Positions 36,503-48,566 of a DNA stretch of 64,000 bases are shown here, piece by piece. The stretch is from the NCBI GenBank assembly GCA_013397115.1, contig VWZW01002314.1, positions 1,554,090 to 1,618,089 on the forward strand, read 5' to 3'. The notes beneath the pieces are model-generated. The model did no database searches. It was given only the letters and a program-made list of their open reading frames with translations, and had not been told where the DNA came from. Origin of the DNA: Edolisoma coerulescens (Eukaryota > Chordata > Aves > Passeriformes > Campephagidae). Position numbers and translations under genes: made by a program. The first letter of the stretch is position 1, and the number at the start of each line of letters is the position of its first letter.

Positions 36503-39500
36503 GTCTGCGGGAGGGAGGGAGAACAGAACTTACTTCACTTCCTGGTGGTTCAAAAAGCCACTGTGCAGGTCTAAGGATGATTGGATTTTGCATTTAAAAA
36601 ACAGGGAAGGAATTATGAATTTTAGCATACTTTTGACCATTCTGTTCAAAATGAGTTAATTAAACTCCAGAGATGAGGAAGACCTATTGAAATCTTGGGA
36701 ACACTGACCTTTTCCTTGGACTGTCACCTTATTTAAATAATTCCAGGTTTAATTAACTGACTTGGAATGAATTGATAAAGGGTTACTGTCACTTATAATT
36801 TCTCCTCTTTGAAATGCAACAGTTCTGTACAATTACAGTAGCCTCTTATAGTCACCCTAATTATTAAATTGAATAGTTTTAAAAGTTGCATTTTTACTTT
36901 TAAATGTCTAATAATTAGCTTAGAAACACTGCTGGAAATATTTAATAGAATAAATATTACTTAACGTATACATAAACACACAAATACCTGCAATATGTGA
37001 TGGTCTATAACTTTTATCTAGATCAGTCATTCTTAAAATTTAGGTTTTTTGTTGAAATTGTACATAAATATACAGAAGAGATGTTGGCCTTTTAGAATTT
37101 TAGTAACACTTCATGAAGATGAAAAAGTTCCAGCTTCCCCATCTAGGTAAGAATCCAAGCTTGAGATCCTGTGAGTTGAGAAATGCCTCCAAAATACTTT
37201 AGAACATAATTCAGATATGTTGCTCAAGATAGTCCATAGGTTGAAGTTACAACTTTATCTGAAAAAACAATTTTTTTCTTTTTAACTTCCTCATTTTAAT
37301 ACATTCACAGTAATCTTTAGCTGGTAAGCCAAGGAACAACAAAGAAAAATTCATTACTCTTGGAGAAGGGGAGGAATATCTTTCCAGAACCCATGAACGA
37401 TGCAGCCTTGGGGTATTGTGCACTGAGACTGGCACAGTTCTGCTGGCAAAGACCTCTAGGGTAGTAGTAGCAGCACAACTGCCCTTATTCCAGTTTGATG
37501 TAGTTCACTTTCTTAATGCAAGACTTTAAAGTGCTGTTAAGCTGGTTTCACTGGTATAAATAATATTCACAGGCCAACTGTTCCCAGGCAGGGATCCTGG
37601 TACTGCACACTGCCAAAGCAATCGTAACGCAGACTTGGCCTAAGGTACCAAACTAAGTCATACATCATTAATTCATATGTTACTGAAATCCATGCTACAA
37701 ACTCTGTAGTCTTTTTCTGAGTCTCTGAGGTCAAGCAGTATATTGATTTTGTGGGTCATAGATAAGACCATTGCAAAAGATGTATCCAGAACCAAGACAT
37801 GTATAAACATGTAACCACTCTTAAAGCTGGATGGTCCATCCAAGGTGAAATCCTGTGGCCTTATGTGAAAAGGGATGGCACACACCTCTTCCCATACTTA
37901 TGGTAGACATACTATTGGGATGACTGTCAGCTCAGGGGGATTGAAGCTAACAAACATGCTTTTTATGCATATGCCAAAAATTTACAGAAAGCCACATCCG
38001 AATGTGTGAAATCTATTGCATTTTTACTGAGTACATTGCTAGTGCAGTGCCATGAACTGGGCTCTTTTGGTGCACATTCAATAAAAGTGGTCTAAGTATA
38101 CTTCTGTGATTTGTCTATGCTACTGAAAAAAAAAAACAAAACAACCAAACAAAAAGAAGAGGACCTCTCCCTAGCCCTAAAGCCAAGTAGCATGAGCTAG
38201 ACATCCCTCATAATGCTGAGAGCTAGATGTTAGAACTGAAGGTCACACATAGCTCAAGAACAGCACCCTATAGAGCAGACAGGTTATGTCCACATTATAC
38301 CTACCTGTGTTCTCCCTTGGCTTTACATGCTGCCCCTTGGGCCATAAACCAGAATATTTTCTTTATGTCTTGATTTCTAGATAAAATATTTCCCAAACTG
38401 TGGTTGGAAGAGAAGTAGTTTGAGTAGTTGAAAATGTTTCTGTGAGGCAGACAATTAAACCAGACAATTACTGGGAGGTGACACTTAAGCTGTGTGGTCA
38501 GCTAGAGCAGAGTGCCCCCATCCCCCTGTTCCTGAGGCCTCTTTTTTTTAGCTGCACTGGAAAAGCTTGTCAGCACAGCAGTCAAGATTTCCAAAACAAT
38601 ATAAACAATGGTCCTCACTTTCTTTCACTCCCTTGCTCTCCTTGAATATACATCCATGACAGTGTGTGTGTACATATGTATAACAATCTTGGATGCTATT
38701 TGTGAGGAATGCCATCTATGTGCATGCTACTGTGTATGTAAGTGTTGATGTATATGCATGTGCACGTGTGTAATTTGCTAGATTACTTTGAACTGTCAAA
38801 TAAAGGTGCTTGTGTTTATTATTCATGACTCAGAAAGGCAAAGAAATAGCCTAAGGAAGAGCAAAGAGAAATGCAGAGCTTACAGAAAGCACATCTCAAT
38901 TTTATAGATGGGGATTTCAAAACATACTACTTGCTTTATAGTATATCCATATAATGAACCATCAATTACAATAGTCAGGAAAGTGATACTGCAGCTTAAT
39001 GACATAGCACATTATTATCTGACCTAAAGAGCTGTGAGACATAACCTCCATCAAACCTGCTATTATTACCACTTTGTACTTTCTGATCATGTGGAATGGA
39101 TCCTCTGTCTCCTCGTATATCTTGAAGGGATTAGTTTGTAATTTTCTGGTGTCATTTGCTGTACCTCATCATTTGCCTCACGAAAGAAAACAGAAAACCA
39201 ACTTCATTATACAGTAAATAAAACCCAAGATAAAGACAAAACATCTAGGATGGATGCTGGTAATTAGTTTCTTGGTGCAAATTAATGTTTTGAGGGAATG
39301 GCTTAATGGTTATGTTTTAGGTTGTTGGGGTTTTTCCATTTTCTCTCTAATATTTTTCTGGATGTGAATATTGATGGAGTTTGAGGTTATTAGAACTTCC
39401 ATTCTACATCTTTGGACAGTGTCACAAATAATAATGATTTTTTTTTTTCCTGCAGTGCTTACCATCTTTGTTTGCAATACATCACAGAATGTCTTTATGC

Positions 39501-40836
39501 ACAATACAAATTAAGTCCTGATCATGACAGGAATTTATGACTATCAAAATGTGATTTAGTTACCTAAATATAGGTGTTCAATGACATACTATGTACACAG
39601 GATAGAGTATCTTCCTTAACCTCCACACACTAGTCTTGTGGGCCCTGTGTAAAATGAGAAAAGTAAATATTTATCTTCACTGCAACTTTGTACAATGTTA
39701 ATGTACAGAGCTCCAACTGACTTGGAACTAAAGGAGCTATTCTGGACAGTGAGATCAGCTCCCTCACTGAAGTCTGAATCCAAAGAGGAGACCCCCTGGC
39801 TACAGCTTCATTTCAAAGTCCACCTGAGCTGGCCAGAACCATGGGAGGTCAGTTGCAATATAAGTTGATAACCAAAGTTAAGGTTAGCAGGTTAATTGTA
39901 AATGGGCACCAAGACTAAGGAAGACTGGATTTAATTCCGCTGTGAAAACATGTTCAGGACTGGCCAGTGCTGTGTCCTTTCCAGAAGGAGACTAGTCATT
40001 CCATGTCCTTGACTCCAGAGTCAAATCTCATCTGTTCTGTGTATATTCCCTCTGGCCCAAGGAAAGTAAGATATTTCTGCATTTTCAGCTTTATTTTATG
40101 AATGTCTCTTCCTTGGTATGAACCAAATTGTTCAAAGGCATGGCATCAGGCAAAAGGCTGCAGGAAAGCACAGTATCTGGAGCAGTTGCAATGCTGTTAG
40201 AGCTATATGAAACTTTTCTTCTTGAGCTTAACAGAAAAAAAATGAGGAATTTAAAATATATTTTTGGGTCTGTACTGTATCAAGTTTATATGTAGTCCAT
40301 TTTTTTTGTGGCCAGAGGAAGCCCTCTGCTGCAGTAGTTTTCCTCAAACTAAAATAGTCCATGCATGTCTAAATAAAGGGACTGGATAATTTTAAGGAAG
40401 ATCTTCATTCTCAATTGCTTCTTGGACAGAAACAGTACTGCCAGCAGGAGATGAGATTCCCAACGGGTTCCTGGTGACCTGGCCTCATTAGCCAAGTTGT
40501 AAAATACTGTGATGGAGGAAAAGAGTCTTTCCTGCAGAGGCAGTTCTGTTCTGATGGCTAATTAGTCATTCACCAGGGAGGAGCTGAGGCACCCAGCCTT
40601 CCTCACAGACACCCCAAGAATTCATCTGACAGGCTCATTCTTTCGGATCTCTCAGTCAAACTGTTGGAGAAGAGGTTAAGTACATACTCCCTCTGCAAAA
40701 CTTTTTTGCTGGGTTTTGACTCATCATTTTAAAAGGATGTGAATGATATTTTTACATTCCTCAACAGGTACATAGGTAGCAGGTTCCCTAGACTATAACA
40801 AGAAGTAATTTTCACTTCCATTTCACTTCATTAGTA

Positions 40837-40857
40837 GATGATGATGATGATGATGAC
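40837..40857 (+). repeat. (GAT)n microsatellite
   Basis: Six consecutive GAT units followed by GAC. Confidence 0.9.
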
Positions 40858-42621
40858 TTTTATTATACTACTGGTATTAATATAATTATTACTATTGCTT
40901 ATATTTATGCCAACTGAATTCCATGTTAGGAATAAGCACCTGAAGAACAGTATAAGGTCAAAAGCTTTCCAATGAACTTTAATACTGATGTATAATTTTT
41001 CCCTATTTTGTGACCTTCTTTTTCCAACTCTTTATGGAAGAACTATCAGTACTTGCTGTGGTCATGTTGGCAGCTTGTTCATGTAAGCCATAACTTCTAT
41101 AGAAGTCTCTGAATAGCCTTATATACTTTTAATATGTCTGATCTTTAACCAAAAGTCCTTTTTTTATTGTGATCTCTGTACTCCTGTTCAAGCTGACCAG
41201 CACAACCGTCAAGTTCTTTTTCCTCCTGGACAATTGGTACTCCACTCATACTCCACAGGAACTTGTGTGACTGCTTTGCGTTCTGTCAGAAAGAGGTATT
41301 TTTCCACAGTGATTTGGCTCTGGAATGCACTGGATCACATAGCAGCATCTCTGTGTGTGCATTAGGCAGTACACAGAAGTAGTTAAACTGGATGACTCTG
41401 CGGGGCTTCATAGATCAATTGCCATTTTCATTTGGGACAGCACTTGAAATCCTAATGAGAACAACAACACTTGTAATTAGGAGTCTACAAAATCCTCTAA
41501 AATAATCACTTAAATTTAAAATGTAAATGTGGCTGTAATTAATTAGTCTATTTAGAATAAAGCTTTCTAATTAACAAATGTAAATTGGGAATTTTTTGTA
41601 GATTTCATAAGGACAAAAGTGTTTCTCTTGGGAACTGAAAGGAGATGTGTTTCCATCTGAATGCATATTAAACCCTGGTGGCTCACACCTCTGCACAAGC
41701 CTGTGGCAGTAAGAGGGACTGTCTGTGATAGGATCATATTAACACCCAAGCCATAGAGATTTTCTTAAGACCTGTAATACTAAACATTACTTTTTAAAAT
41801 ATGAATATTTTAAACTAAGGGTTATGTTTTCCAAATAGAAAAACTGAATTCTAATCTGTAAGGATGACTGACCACCACTTCTCTTCTGAAGCCAGTGATC
41901 GATTATGGAAGTAAAAAAAAAATCATCAGGAAATTTAAACTTCTAAAATCTGATTTCATTTCACATCAGGATCATGCAAAGAAAAATGCCAAAAAACCAC
42001 AGTGATTTTAGTACTTACTGCATGACAGAACCCTGAAATTTTACTTAGAGTTTAATATAGTTTAATTTCTTTTTCTATTCAATTACATTTAAATTCTTTC
42101 ATGATATTTCAGTAAAATTGAGTCAGTGGTTACCCTGTTTCATTCCAACACAGACAGGAGAATCTGCAGGCTGCAGAAGTATACACTACATGGCTGAAAA
42201 GTCAGGTAAATTATGTATAGCTCCACACTGCCATGGCATTAGGTACTTTCAGGCTTCACTAGGCATCCTCATCCAGGCAGTGGGGCAGTCAATACAGTCT
42301 ATGCTCGTCTTCATATGATCTGCTGAATAGCTTTCCAGAGCCCTCTGACTGTGTCTTGTTCCCAGCTGACTACAGTAAGAGCTTAGATATCCATCTCTAC
42401 TTGAACACATGCCTCATAGTGCCTAGATGTGTCTAAATGTAGATGTCAAGATCTGCAGCTGTGTCCCGATGTCTCTGACTGTCCATGAAATAATGTCAAC
42501 ATGAAAAAGAGATAAAGCCCAAAATCTCCAAACTGAAATAGGTCTGAAGCATTCTCCTCCTGCAGTTTTTAGCATCAATATGAGTGCTTTGTTCCCACAT
42601 CTGTTTATGCTGGAACAACTT

Positions 42622-42706
42622 AGGAAAAAAAGAGGGGGATAAGGGGGACAGAGAGAGGGAGGGAGGGAAGAAAGAAGGGAGGAAACAAAGAGAGAAGGAG
42701 AGAATG
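42622..42706 (+). repeat. Long polypurine tract
   Basis: About 85 bases of almost pure A/G with GGGGGA, GAGAGAGG, GGGAGGGA and GAAAGAAGG blocks and only a few pyrimidine interruptions. Such tracts can form triplex (H-DNA). The minus-strand Ser/Pro/Leu-rich frame over it is an artefact. Confidence 0.85.
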
Positions 42707-42769
42707 CCAACACAATTTTTTCCAACACATATGATGATTATGCACTATCTATGATGATTATATAATTTT

Positions 42770-42789
42770 GAAACTATATATATAGTTTC
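42770..42789. repeat. Perfect 20-bp palindrome
   Basis: GAAACTATATATATAGTTTC equals its own reverse complement. It lies about 65 bases after the polypurine tract. Confidence 0.95.
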
Positions 42790-44747
42790 TATGTGTCCTT
42801 TAATAAATAACTTTCTCTGTTTGAGTTAGGCAGCCAACTGCCTTTCAGAAAGGGATGATTCCCAGTTGTTACTGTCTAAAATCAAATTAAAACAGTTCTA
42901 TAGAGATAATGGTACATCTCCCATTATCATTACCCTTAGTTCTAGCATGCCAACCCTCTAATTAATACATACCTTTGAAAGCTGTATTTGTCACAAATGA
43001 GTGTTTTGAGGTCACTCCTCAGATCATAGTGCGGCCTGTGGGGCGGAGGGGATAGTACATCACCACAGCATCATACTAGTGATTCCAGTATAGAAAAATA
43101 AACAGATACACATCAGTTAGAGAGAGATCAAGGAACGCAAATGAAATCATCTTTCATAGACGAAAATGCATTTAAGTTTGAATATGTGCCTCAGTTTAAC
43201 TCTCAGAAGCAGATGGACTTCTTTTGCTTTTCTCGTGCAGTAGGAACGTTCCATGGAATTTCAGATGTTGTCCAACAGTACAGCCTGCTGTCTAGTGACT
43301 GAGTGCTATTGCAGGGGTCTTGTATTAATTCTTTAAAAATAAGTCACAACATAGAAAATATTATTCTTTTTCAATATCGCCTAATTGGGATTTCAGCAGT
43401 ATAAGAAATCTAGATTCTTGAACACATTGGAAGTATGATTGTGATATGACTGCAAACCTCAAAAATTCCCACGTGAAAAGCAAAGATTAATTGTACAGTA
43501 TTTACACCTTTTCATTGATAACTAACTCCATAAAGCTGTACAAATTGCAATTTGTTTCTTTTTCCCACAATCCCTTTGGCTTTTAAGGGATGTTCCTCAA
43601 TTAGTTGAACTGTGTTTCCTCTTGCTTGCTAAGCACTTTTGGTCAAACAAGGAATGGCAGAGGTCCACAATTAGATCAAAAGATCAATCCTAATGTACCA
43701 TTTTCTCCTCACCCTCCTGCTTTAATAAAGTGGCTGCAGTTCTCCAGGGGACAACTCAAAATCCGAGTACTGATATTTCTAAATTAGCTGACTCTGTGAC
43801 CTTGCTAGTAATTGCGTTAGTTTATCAATGTTCAACACAATTTATTACTCTCCAATATGTACCAAAACGTTTATCTCTCAACACTAACAATATTAAAAAC
43901 CTAAACAATCTGTTGAGAAACAAAGGACTCTTCAATAAGAAAGATGCATAATAAACTGGAAGAGACTACACTGATGGGTAAGAGGATTAATCTAGGAAGT
44001 AGCCATAAGTGAAATAAGGAAAGAATGTTTATGCTGTATTACATTTAGGGCACTTTTAAAATCTGTAAACAGCAGATAATTTAAACAAAACCTTTCTTTT
44101 TGTTCCATTCATCCTCTTTCTCGTTTTTTTTTTTTTCCTTCTTTTAAAAGCAGGAATGAGCTACTGATTTTTTATAACACTGAGCATATTACCCAGGCTC
44201 CAGTGAGAAAAATGAAGACTGATAAAACCTTATCTAAGCATTTAAAAGTCATTTGGACACATTGATCAAAACTCACTCTGAAATTAAACATATTAAATTT
44301 AGATGGAGGAAAAAAGGCATTAAGTTGATGGAACCCAATTTTTGTATGAAGCAAACAAATGGCATCATTTCACCAACCTTCTCATCTTGATCACATTGCT
44401 ATGCATTATTTAAAATATGCACTTGATTTGGGTAGTTAATAAGCTATCTGTAAACTTGGAGTAAATTTGATCGTGGGCAGTGCTCTTCTAGTTCCTACAG
44501 AAGGATTATTGACTTGTTTTTACTTCTGTGAGATGTCAGTTTGTGGCATTGTGCCACCAACCATGAATCAGTGTAACTATCTCTGCTCATGGTGAGATAA
44601 GAACGATAAAGAGCAGAAATGCAGAGAGTATGTGCGATCTTTTAAATGATCCCATTTACTTAGAGCTGTCAGCAGCTCAGCACTTCTGTTCGCCAGCAGC
44701 AGACATACACGGCTCTGCTGTTGGGGGCATTGAATCTTCTCTCCTTT

Positions 44748-46227
44748 TGTAGTGGGTTTGTTCAGAGTCCATTGCTTACTTATTTTCCTTCTATGAGATA
44801 AGGATCAGGAGAAAGCAAAGCAGGCCCAAACCTTTAAAGTACATAAAGAAAGCTTTATTGATAGAACTAAAGAAAGAAAAAAAAATAATCAGAATCAACC
44901 TTCAGAACATTTCTCCTCCCCCCACTTCTTCCCTCTTTTCCCACTGACAACATAAAGGGACAAAACTTGGGATTTCTTTCAGTCAGTTTACCACCTCAGT
45001 AATAGTCTTTCTTCAGCACACTTAGGGAGAGGAGTCTCTTTTGCCAGCCATGGTGACTCCTCCACAAGAAACAGTTCTCTTGTGGCTTCAATGTCACAGT
45101 GAAGGCAGCCGCCCGGGGAATCGTTCTCTGCTCGCAGTGTGGTAAGTCCCTTCCCTCGACTTACAGCTTTTCCCACAACTGTGTTCGAGGGTTCAGTCTT
45201 TAGCCAATGGGGTACCATTTTAAGGACAAGCCGCTCAGAAGCAAAGGTTCTCTTCATCTATCTCTGGGATCATCTTCATCTCTGGGAACAGAGGTCTTCT
45301 TCTCTGGGGGCAAGAATCTTCATCACTCCCTGTTCAAGCTTCTCATTACATCACAGCTACTTCAACATTTCCTTGTTTCAGCACAGGAGCCTTTGCTCAT
45401 AGTCACAGTCTGAAGGCTCTATTCCCCCCAAAAATGATTTCCATGAATATTACAGGGTATTAGTATATCACCACAGCTTTACAAAAGAATTTCAGCTTCT
45501 AGGTTTAAAGCATCTCCTCTTTCTCCTCTCTCTGGGTTTCAGCTCTTCCTTCTCCACTGACTTTGGTGTCTCTATGGTGTTTTCTTTACGTGCCTTCACC
45601 TTTCCCTTTTCTTTGACTCGGGAGAGGATTAATGTCTGCAAGTTTCATCTGCTCTGGAGAATCTTACAGCGTTGAAGAGGTTACTCTTACCCAGGCCTTG
45701 CAGCTGGAATTTCTGTTGGCCCCGTGATCTCTGCCGGGCAGCAGCTGGAGCTATTTCGGCAGCCGCACTGAGTGGGAGGCAGGCCTCTGGCGGAGCAGGA
45801 GCGGCCCAGATCTCAGCAGCCTGCCCAGAACTCAGCGGCAGCACGCCGGAGGTCGATAGCTTACCCCCCTTGCCTGGCTGCTGCAGGTGGAACTCCACGG
45901 CGGCAGGATCTCAGCTGTGCTGCACTGCGGGCCGGCCCGGCCGGAGCAGGGCCCAGCCCGGCCCTCCTGGGCCGTGTGGGCCCCAGTTACTTGTCCAGGA
46001 GCCGGAAGCAAGAGAGCTTTCCCGGGGTTGGTTTGTACATAAATGTGGATCACACAGGAGTACAAAACTTCTTTTAGTGGCTTAACAGAGTTGTCAATAT
46101 TCAGACTAGCCAGCTGATTGGTTTTGTCGGGTCTGGAGGAAGCTATCAGCAGCTTCTCACAAAAAATCACTTCCGTAGCTGGTGGGTTTCTCCTTAACTA
46201 GAAACAAAGCTATGCTAAACCATGACA
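44748..46227 (-). mobile_element. Long solo LTR (about 1.48 kb) of an avian endogenous retrovirus
   Basis: The plus strand starts TGTAGTGGGTTTG and ends CTAAACCATGACA. The ends are imperfect inverted repeats, because the end read backwards is TGTCATGGTTTAG, a start I associate with common avian LTRs. CTTT flanks both sides (44744-44747 and 46228-46231) as a probable 4-bp target duplication; a 5-bp duplication with one mismatch (CCTTT/CTTTT) cannot be excluded. AATAAA on the minus strand (44854-44859) about 105 bases from the end sets the orientation. The half from about 45680 to 46020 is GC- and CpG-rich. The length is large for an LTR, so a short two-part element is an alternative, but I see no second copy of any segment. 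No viral coding sequence was recognised. Confidence 0.75.
45680..46020 (-). promoter_or_regulatory. CpG-rich core of the LTR, candidate promoter/CpG island
   Basis: This 340-bp segment is strongly GC-rich with many CpG sites (for example GCGGGCCGGCCCGGCCGG at about 45926), in a window that is otherwise AT-rich and CpG-poor. It lies in what would be U3 of the minus-strand LTR. It may act as a TATA-less promoter or as a methylation target. The plus-strand frame of 137 codons over it is a by-product of GC richness. Confidence 0.4.
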
Positions 46228-46579
46228 CTTTTGGGGGTTTCAACTGAACCCCCAAGCCAAATGGAAGAAAACAACTAAAATTTACCGTAATCTACAAGTT
46301 AAACAAGTGAAAATGACCAGTGTGATGTTCTAATTTCTGTTGTAGAGAAACACTGATCAAGTCTGCTGAAAACTTAGAATCATAAAATCATACTTGCAAG
46401 CTTCTGCATTCCTCTATATATCAGTCATCTTAATTTACTTTGATAAAACTAGTGCTTTGTCCTTTCTGGATTCTTTGGGACTACACCTCCATTAGAAGAG
46501 CAATAGGAGCAGACCCACAGGGAAAATGGTGGCAAGTGACCACCTGCAGTGACATCCACACTGACCTTTTTGGGGGGGG
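46228..46579. other. Spacer between two LTRs, nothing recognised
   Basis: About 350 bp between the long LTR and the next LTR. It ends in a run of eight G directly before the TGTCGC terminus at 46580. No gene or repeat recognised. Confidence 0.5.
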
Positions 46580-47045
46580 TGTCGCAGCTGACTGCCTGAC
46601 CGCCCGGGGGCCAAGCAGGCGACCTGCCGAAGTGTCCCGGCAGTGGGACAGACTGGTGGGTTGCAGTCTGTGGCAAGGTGCAGATGATGCAATCTGCTCT
46701 CAGGCTCTCTGTGGAGCTGGCAGCAGTCGATGGGAACTGTTGCGAACAGCAGAAGGAAAGAAGGAGGGAGGGACCCTTTATAGCAGCAGTCCACGACACC
46801 CCCAACGGAGAGCGAACAAAGGCCCCGAACCCCGGCTGCAGTGCCTTAAGTACTGCACCGAGAAAGGGGGAGGAACAAAGGGGATAAACCAATAGGGGAA
46901 TGACATGAGATGACAGATAACCAATAACAGAATGTTGAGGGAGGGACTTATTCAAGCAGGCCAAGGGGGAATACAGGAGAGCAGAATTTACATAAACATG
47001 AAGGGGAGTAACTTGGGGGAGGAGATTTTTCCAAACGTGGCGCCT
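46580..47045 (-). mobile_element. Probable second LTR, minus strand, right border unresolved
   Basis: The plus strand begins TGTCGCAGCTG after a run of G. Read on the minus strand there are two ATTGG elements (about 46890 and 46922), then a strong TATA box TATAAAGG (about 46768-46775), then a GC-rich R/U5-like segment ending CTGCGACA. That order supports a minus-strand LTR. I see no AATAAA and no clear target duplication, and the inner border could lie anywhere from about 46975 to 47045. On the plus strand TGGCGCC near 47039 resembles a Lys-tRNA primer heptamer, which would reverse the reading; the promoter order argues against it. The minus-strand 171-codon frame across it is not a gene. Confidence 0.55.
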
Positions 47046-47400
47046 CAGGGGTGAGGCTGGTCCTCAGCACCGCCCTCAGCACCAGTGTTGGGCTCACTTT
47101 CTGAGCCACTGTCTCGGGCAGGAAAGTCCACCCAATTGATATCTTTCATTTCAGGAGCAAAGGCGGGCTGGGCCACTGCCACAGGTGGGAGTTGACTTTG
47201 GAATGGTTCTGTTCTCATCCTGAATGTTGCCCACCTCAGCTGTCAAAGGATGTAAGGTGGCTCCTGAAGAACTGCTCCTTCTGAAAATGATGGCTCCCTG
47301 CAGTCATACCACGGTGGGAATCAAGACAGAAGATGAGGATGATCAGGGAGTTCACTTCAACAATACATTCCTGTAATGATGTAAAACAGGGTAAAATAAA
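47046..47400 (-). pseudogene. Degenerate coding remnant upstream of the LTR, retroviral type
   Basis: On the minus strand a frame of about 65 codons ends at a TGA near 47051. Its tail is acidic and Ser/Glu-rich: it includes KDINWVDFPARDSGSESE and ends AEDQPHP. Upstream, separated by a stop and a frame change at about 47240, a second frame holds the hydrophobic segment LIILIFCL (about 47320), as at the C-terminal membrane anchor of an envelope protein. The position directly 5' of an LTR on the same strand is that of the last gene of a provirus. I cannot name the virus family, and a non-viral origin is possible. Broken by at least one stop or frameshift. Confidence 0.35.
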
Positions 47401-48566
47401 TGAGCTTACTAAATCCTCCCATGAAATTCTTGAAACCCACTTTGAATTAAATTGTTAATCACATACCATGTAGTCTTCCTAAAGAACAAAGGTGTTGAGG
47501 TGTTTTTTACAACATTCCTAATACTGTCACAGAAAAACCAATGTCTGAAGAATGTTTTTAAAGTGATATTTTATCCACCTATTTATTACCAGATTGAAGA
47601 TCAGGGTCTTAAAACAGAGTAAGGGTTCTCCATATTCACAAGATTTTGTACTTTCCCTTTTCTGCAGGAAATTGCAAAGAGAAGAGAGTGTTATGAGGAA
47701 TAGTGGTGGGCATATATCCCGGTTTTGAGTGTTGCTGTCAGCTCAGAGAGATCTGAATCCACATTTAGTAAAAAGAAAAATTACCTATAATGGCATAGAA
47801 CTAATTTGTATGGTGAAATTAACATCAGGTAACTTAAGGTTTCTAACATGGGTGGCATGAGCTAAACCTGAGAGGTGCTAATTTTCCTTCTTAGACAGAT
47901 TCTTATATGATTGGCTTAGAAGTCAATAAATAGATTTTAAATAGTGAGATGAATCCTATACTACAGGGAAGCGTAAAGACCTTCACAACAGGCATAGTTA
48001 TTCCTTCTTCCAGTGCGGTGCCTCAGAGCTCTTTGTGCACATCAGTTCTCGTGCACAAATGTGTTCTTGTTTTTCCATGCTATTTTAAAATGGAATTTAT
48101 TTTGAAGAATATGAATTTTGTAAGACATAATACTTCTCTATAAATCAGATTTGCACAATTCCAAGGTGCTCCAATAAATTATTTTACATGTGTGTTAGGG
48201 AAAATTCTTACTTTTACTCTGAACACTTTTTTTGCTCTGTATATGTCCTATTTCTGTGAGTGAATATTGTTTCTTTTCTAGAACTCCACCAGTTAACCAT
48301 ACAACATACAGACTTCTTCATGCATCATCTTTTTATTTTGCATCTGGCTCAAGATCAGGCTTTTTCTCCATCCTGTTTAGAGTCAGTTGGTCACATTAGG
48401 TTACTGTGACTGGATATAATAGGACATGACACATTCGAGACACATGACACATTTGAGAAACACACTGAAGCGAATGTGTTGTGGGGTTGGATTTTTTTTT
48501 GAGATAAAAGCCTCATGCTCTGTAATTTCAGTCTATTATTTACTTGCCTTGCCATACTTTGTGATC
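47401..48566. other. Unique non-coding sequence, no gene seen
   Basis: AT-rich. It contains a short imperfect 18-bp tandem duplication at 48424-48457 (ACATGACACATTCGAG and ACATGACACATTTGAG). Nothing else recognised. Confidence 0.5.

Larger units (their letters stand above)
29104..44747. other. About 15 kb of unique non-coding sequence, no gene seen
   Basis: No gene, LINE or LTR recognised. It holds simple repeats (A runs at 31882-31894 and near 38127, TA-rich sequence at 32405-32460, a degenerate TG/TATG stretch at 38640-38775, a 9-bp triplicate at 36476-36502, (GAT)n at 40837, a purine tract at 42622-42706) and AT-rich blocks dense in TAATTA-type sites, for example 30060-30240 and 36720-36960. 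These blocks could be conserved enhancers, but that needs alignment. Confidence 0.55.

Noticed and set aside
45629..46170. Several overlapping frames of 100-137 codons on both strands
   Set aside because: They lie inside the GC-rich core of the long LTR, where stop codons are rare by composition. Open frames in several phases at once argue against coding.
46449..46964. 171-codon minus-strand frame
   Set aside because: It runs through the LTR promoter, the TATA box and past the LTR end into flanking DNA, so it does not respect any element boundary.
47033..47056. Plus-strand TGGCGCC as a Lys-tRNA primer site, implying a plus-strand provirus
   Set aside because: Only seven bases match, and the TATA box and ATTGG boxes of the adjoining LTR read in the minus direction.
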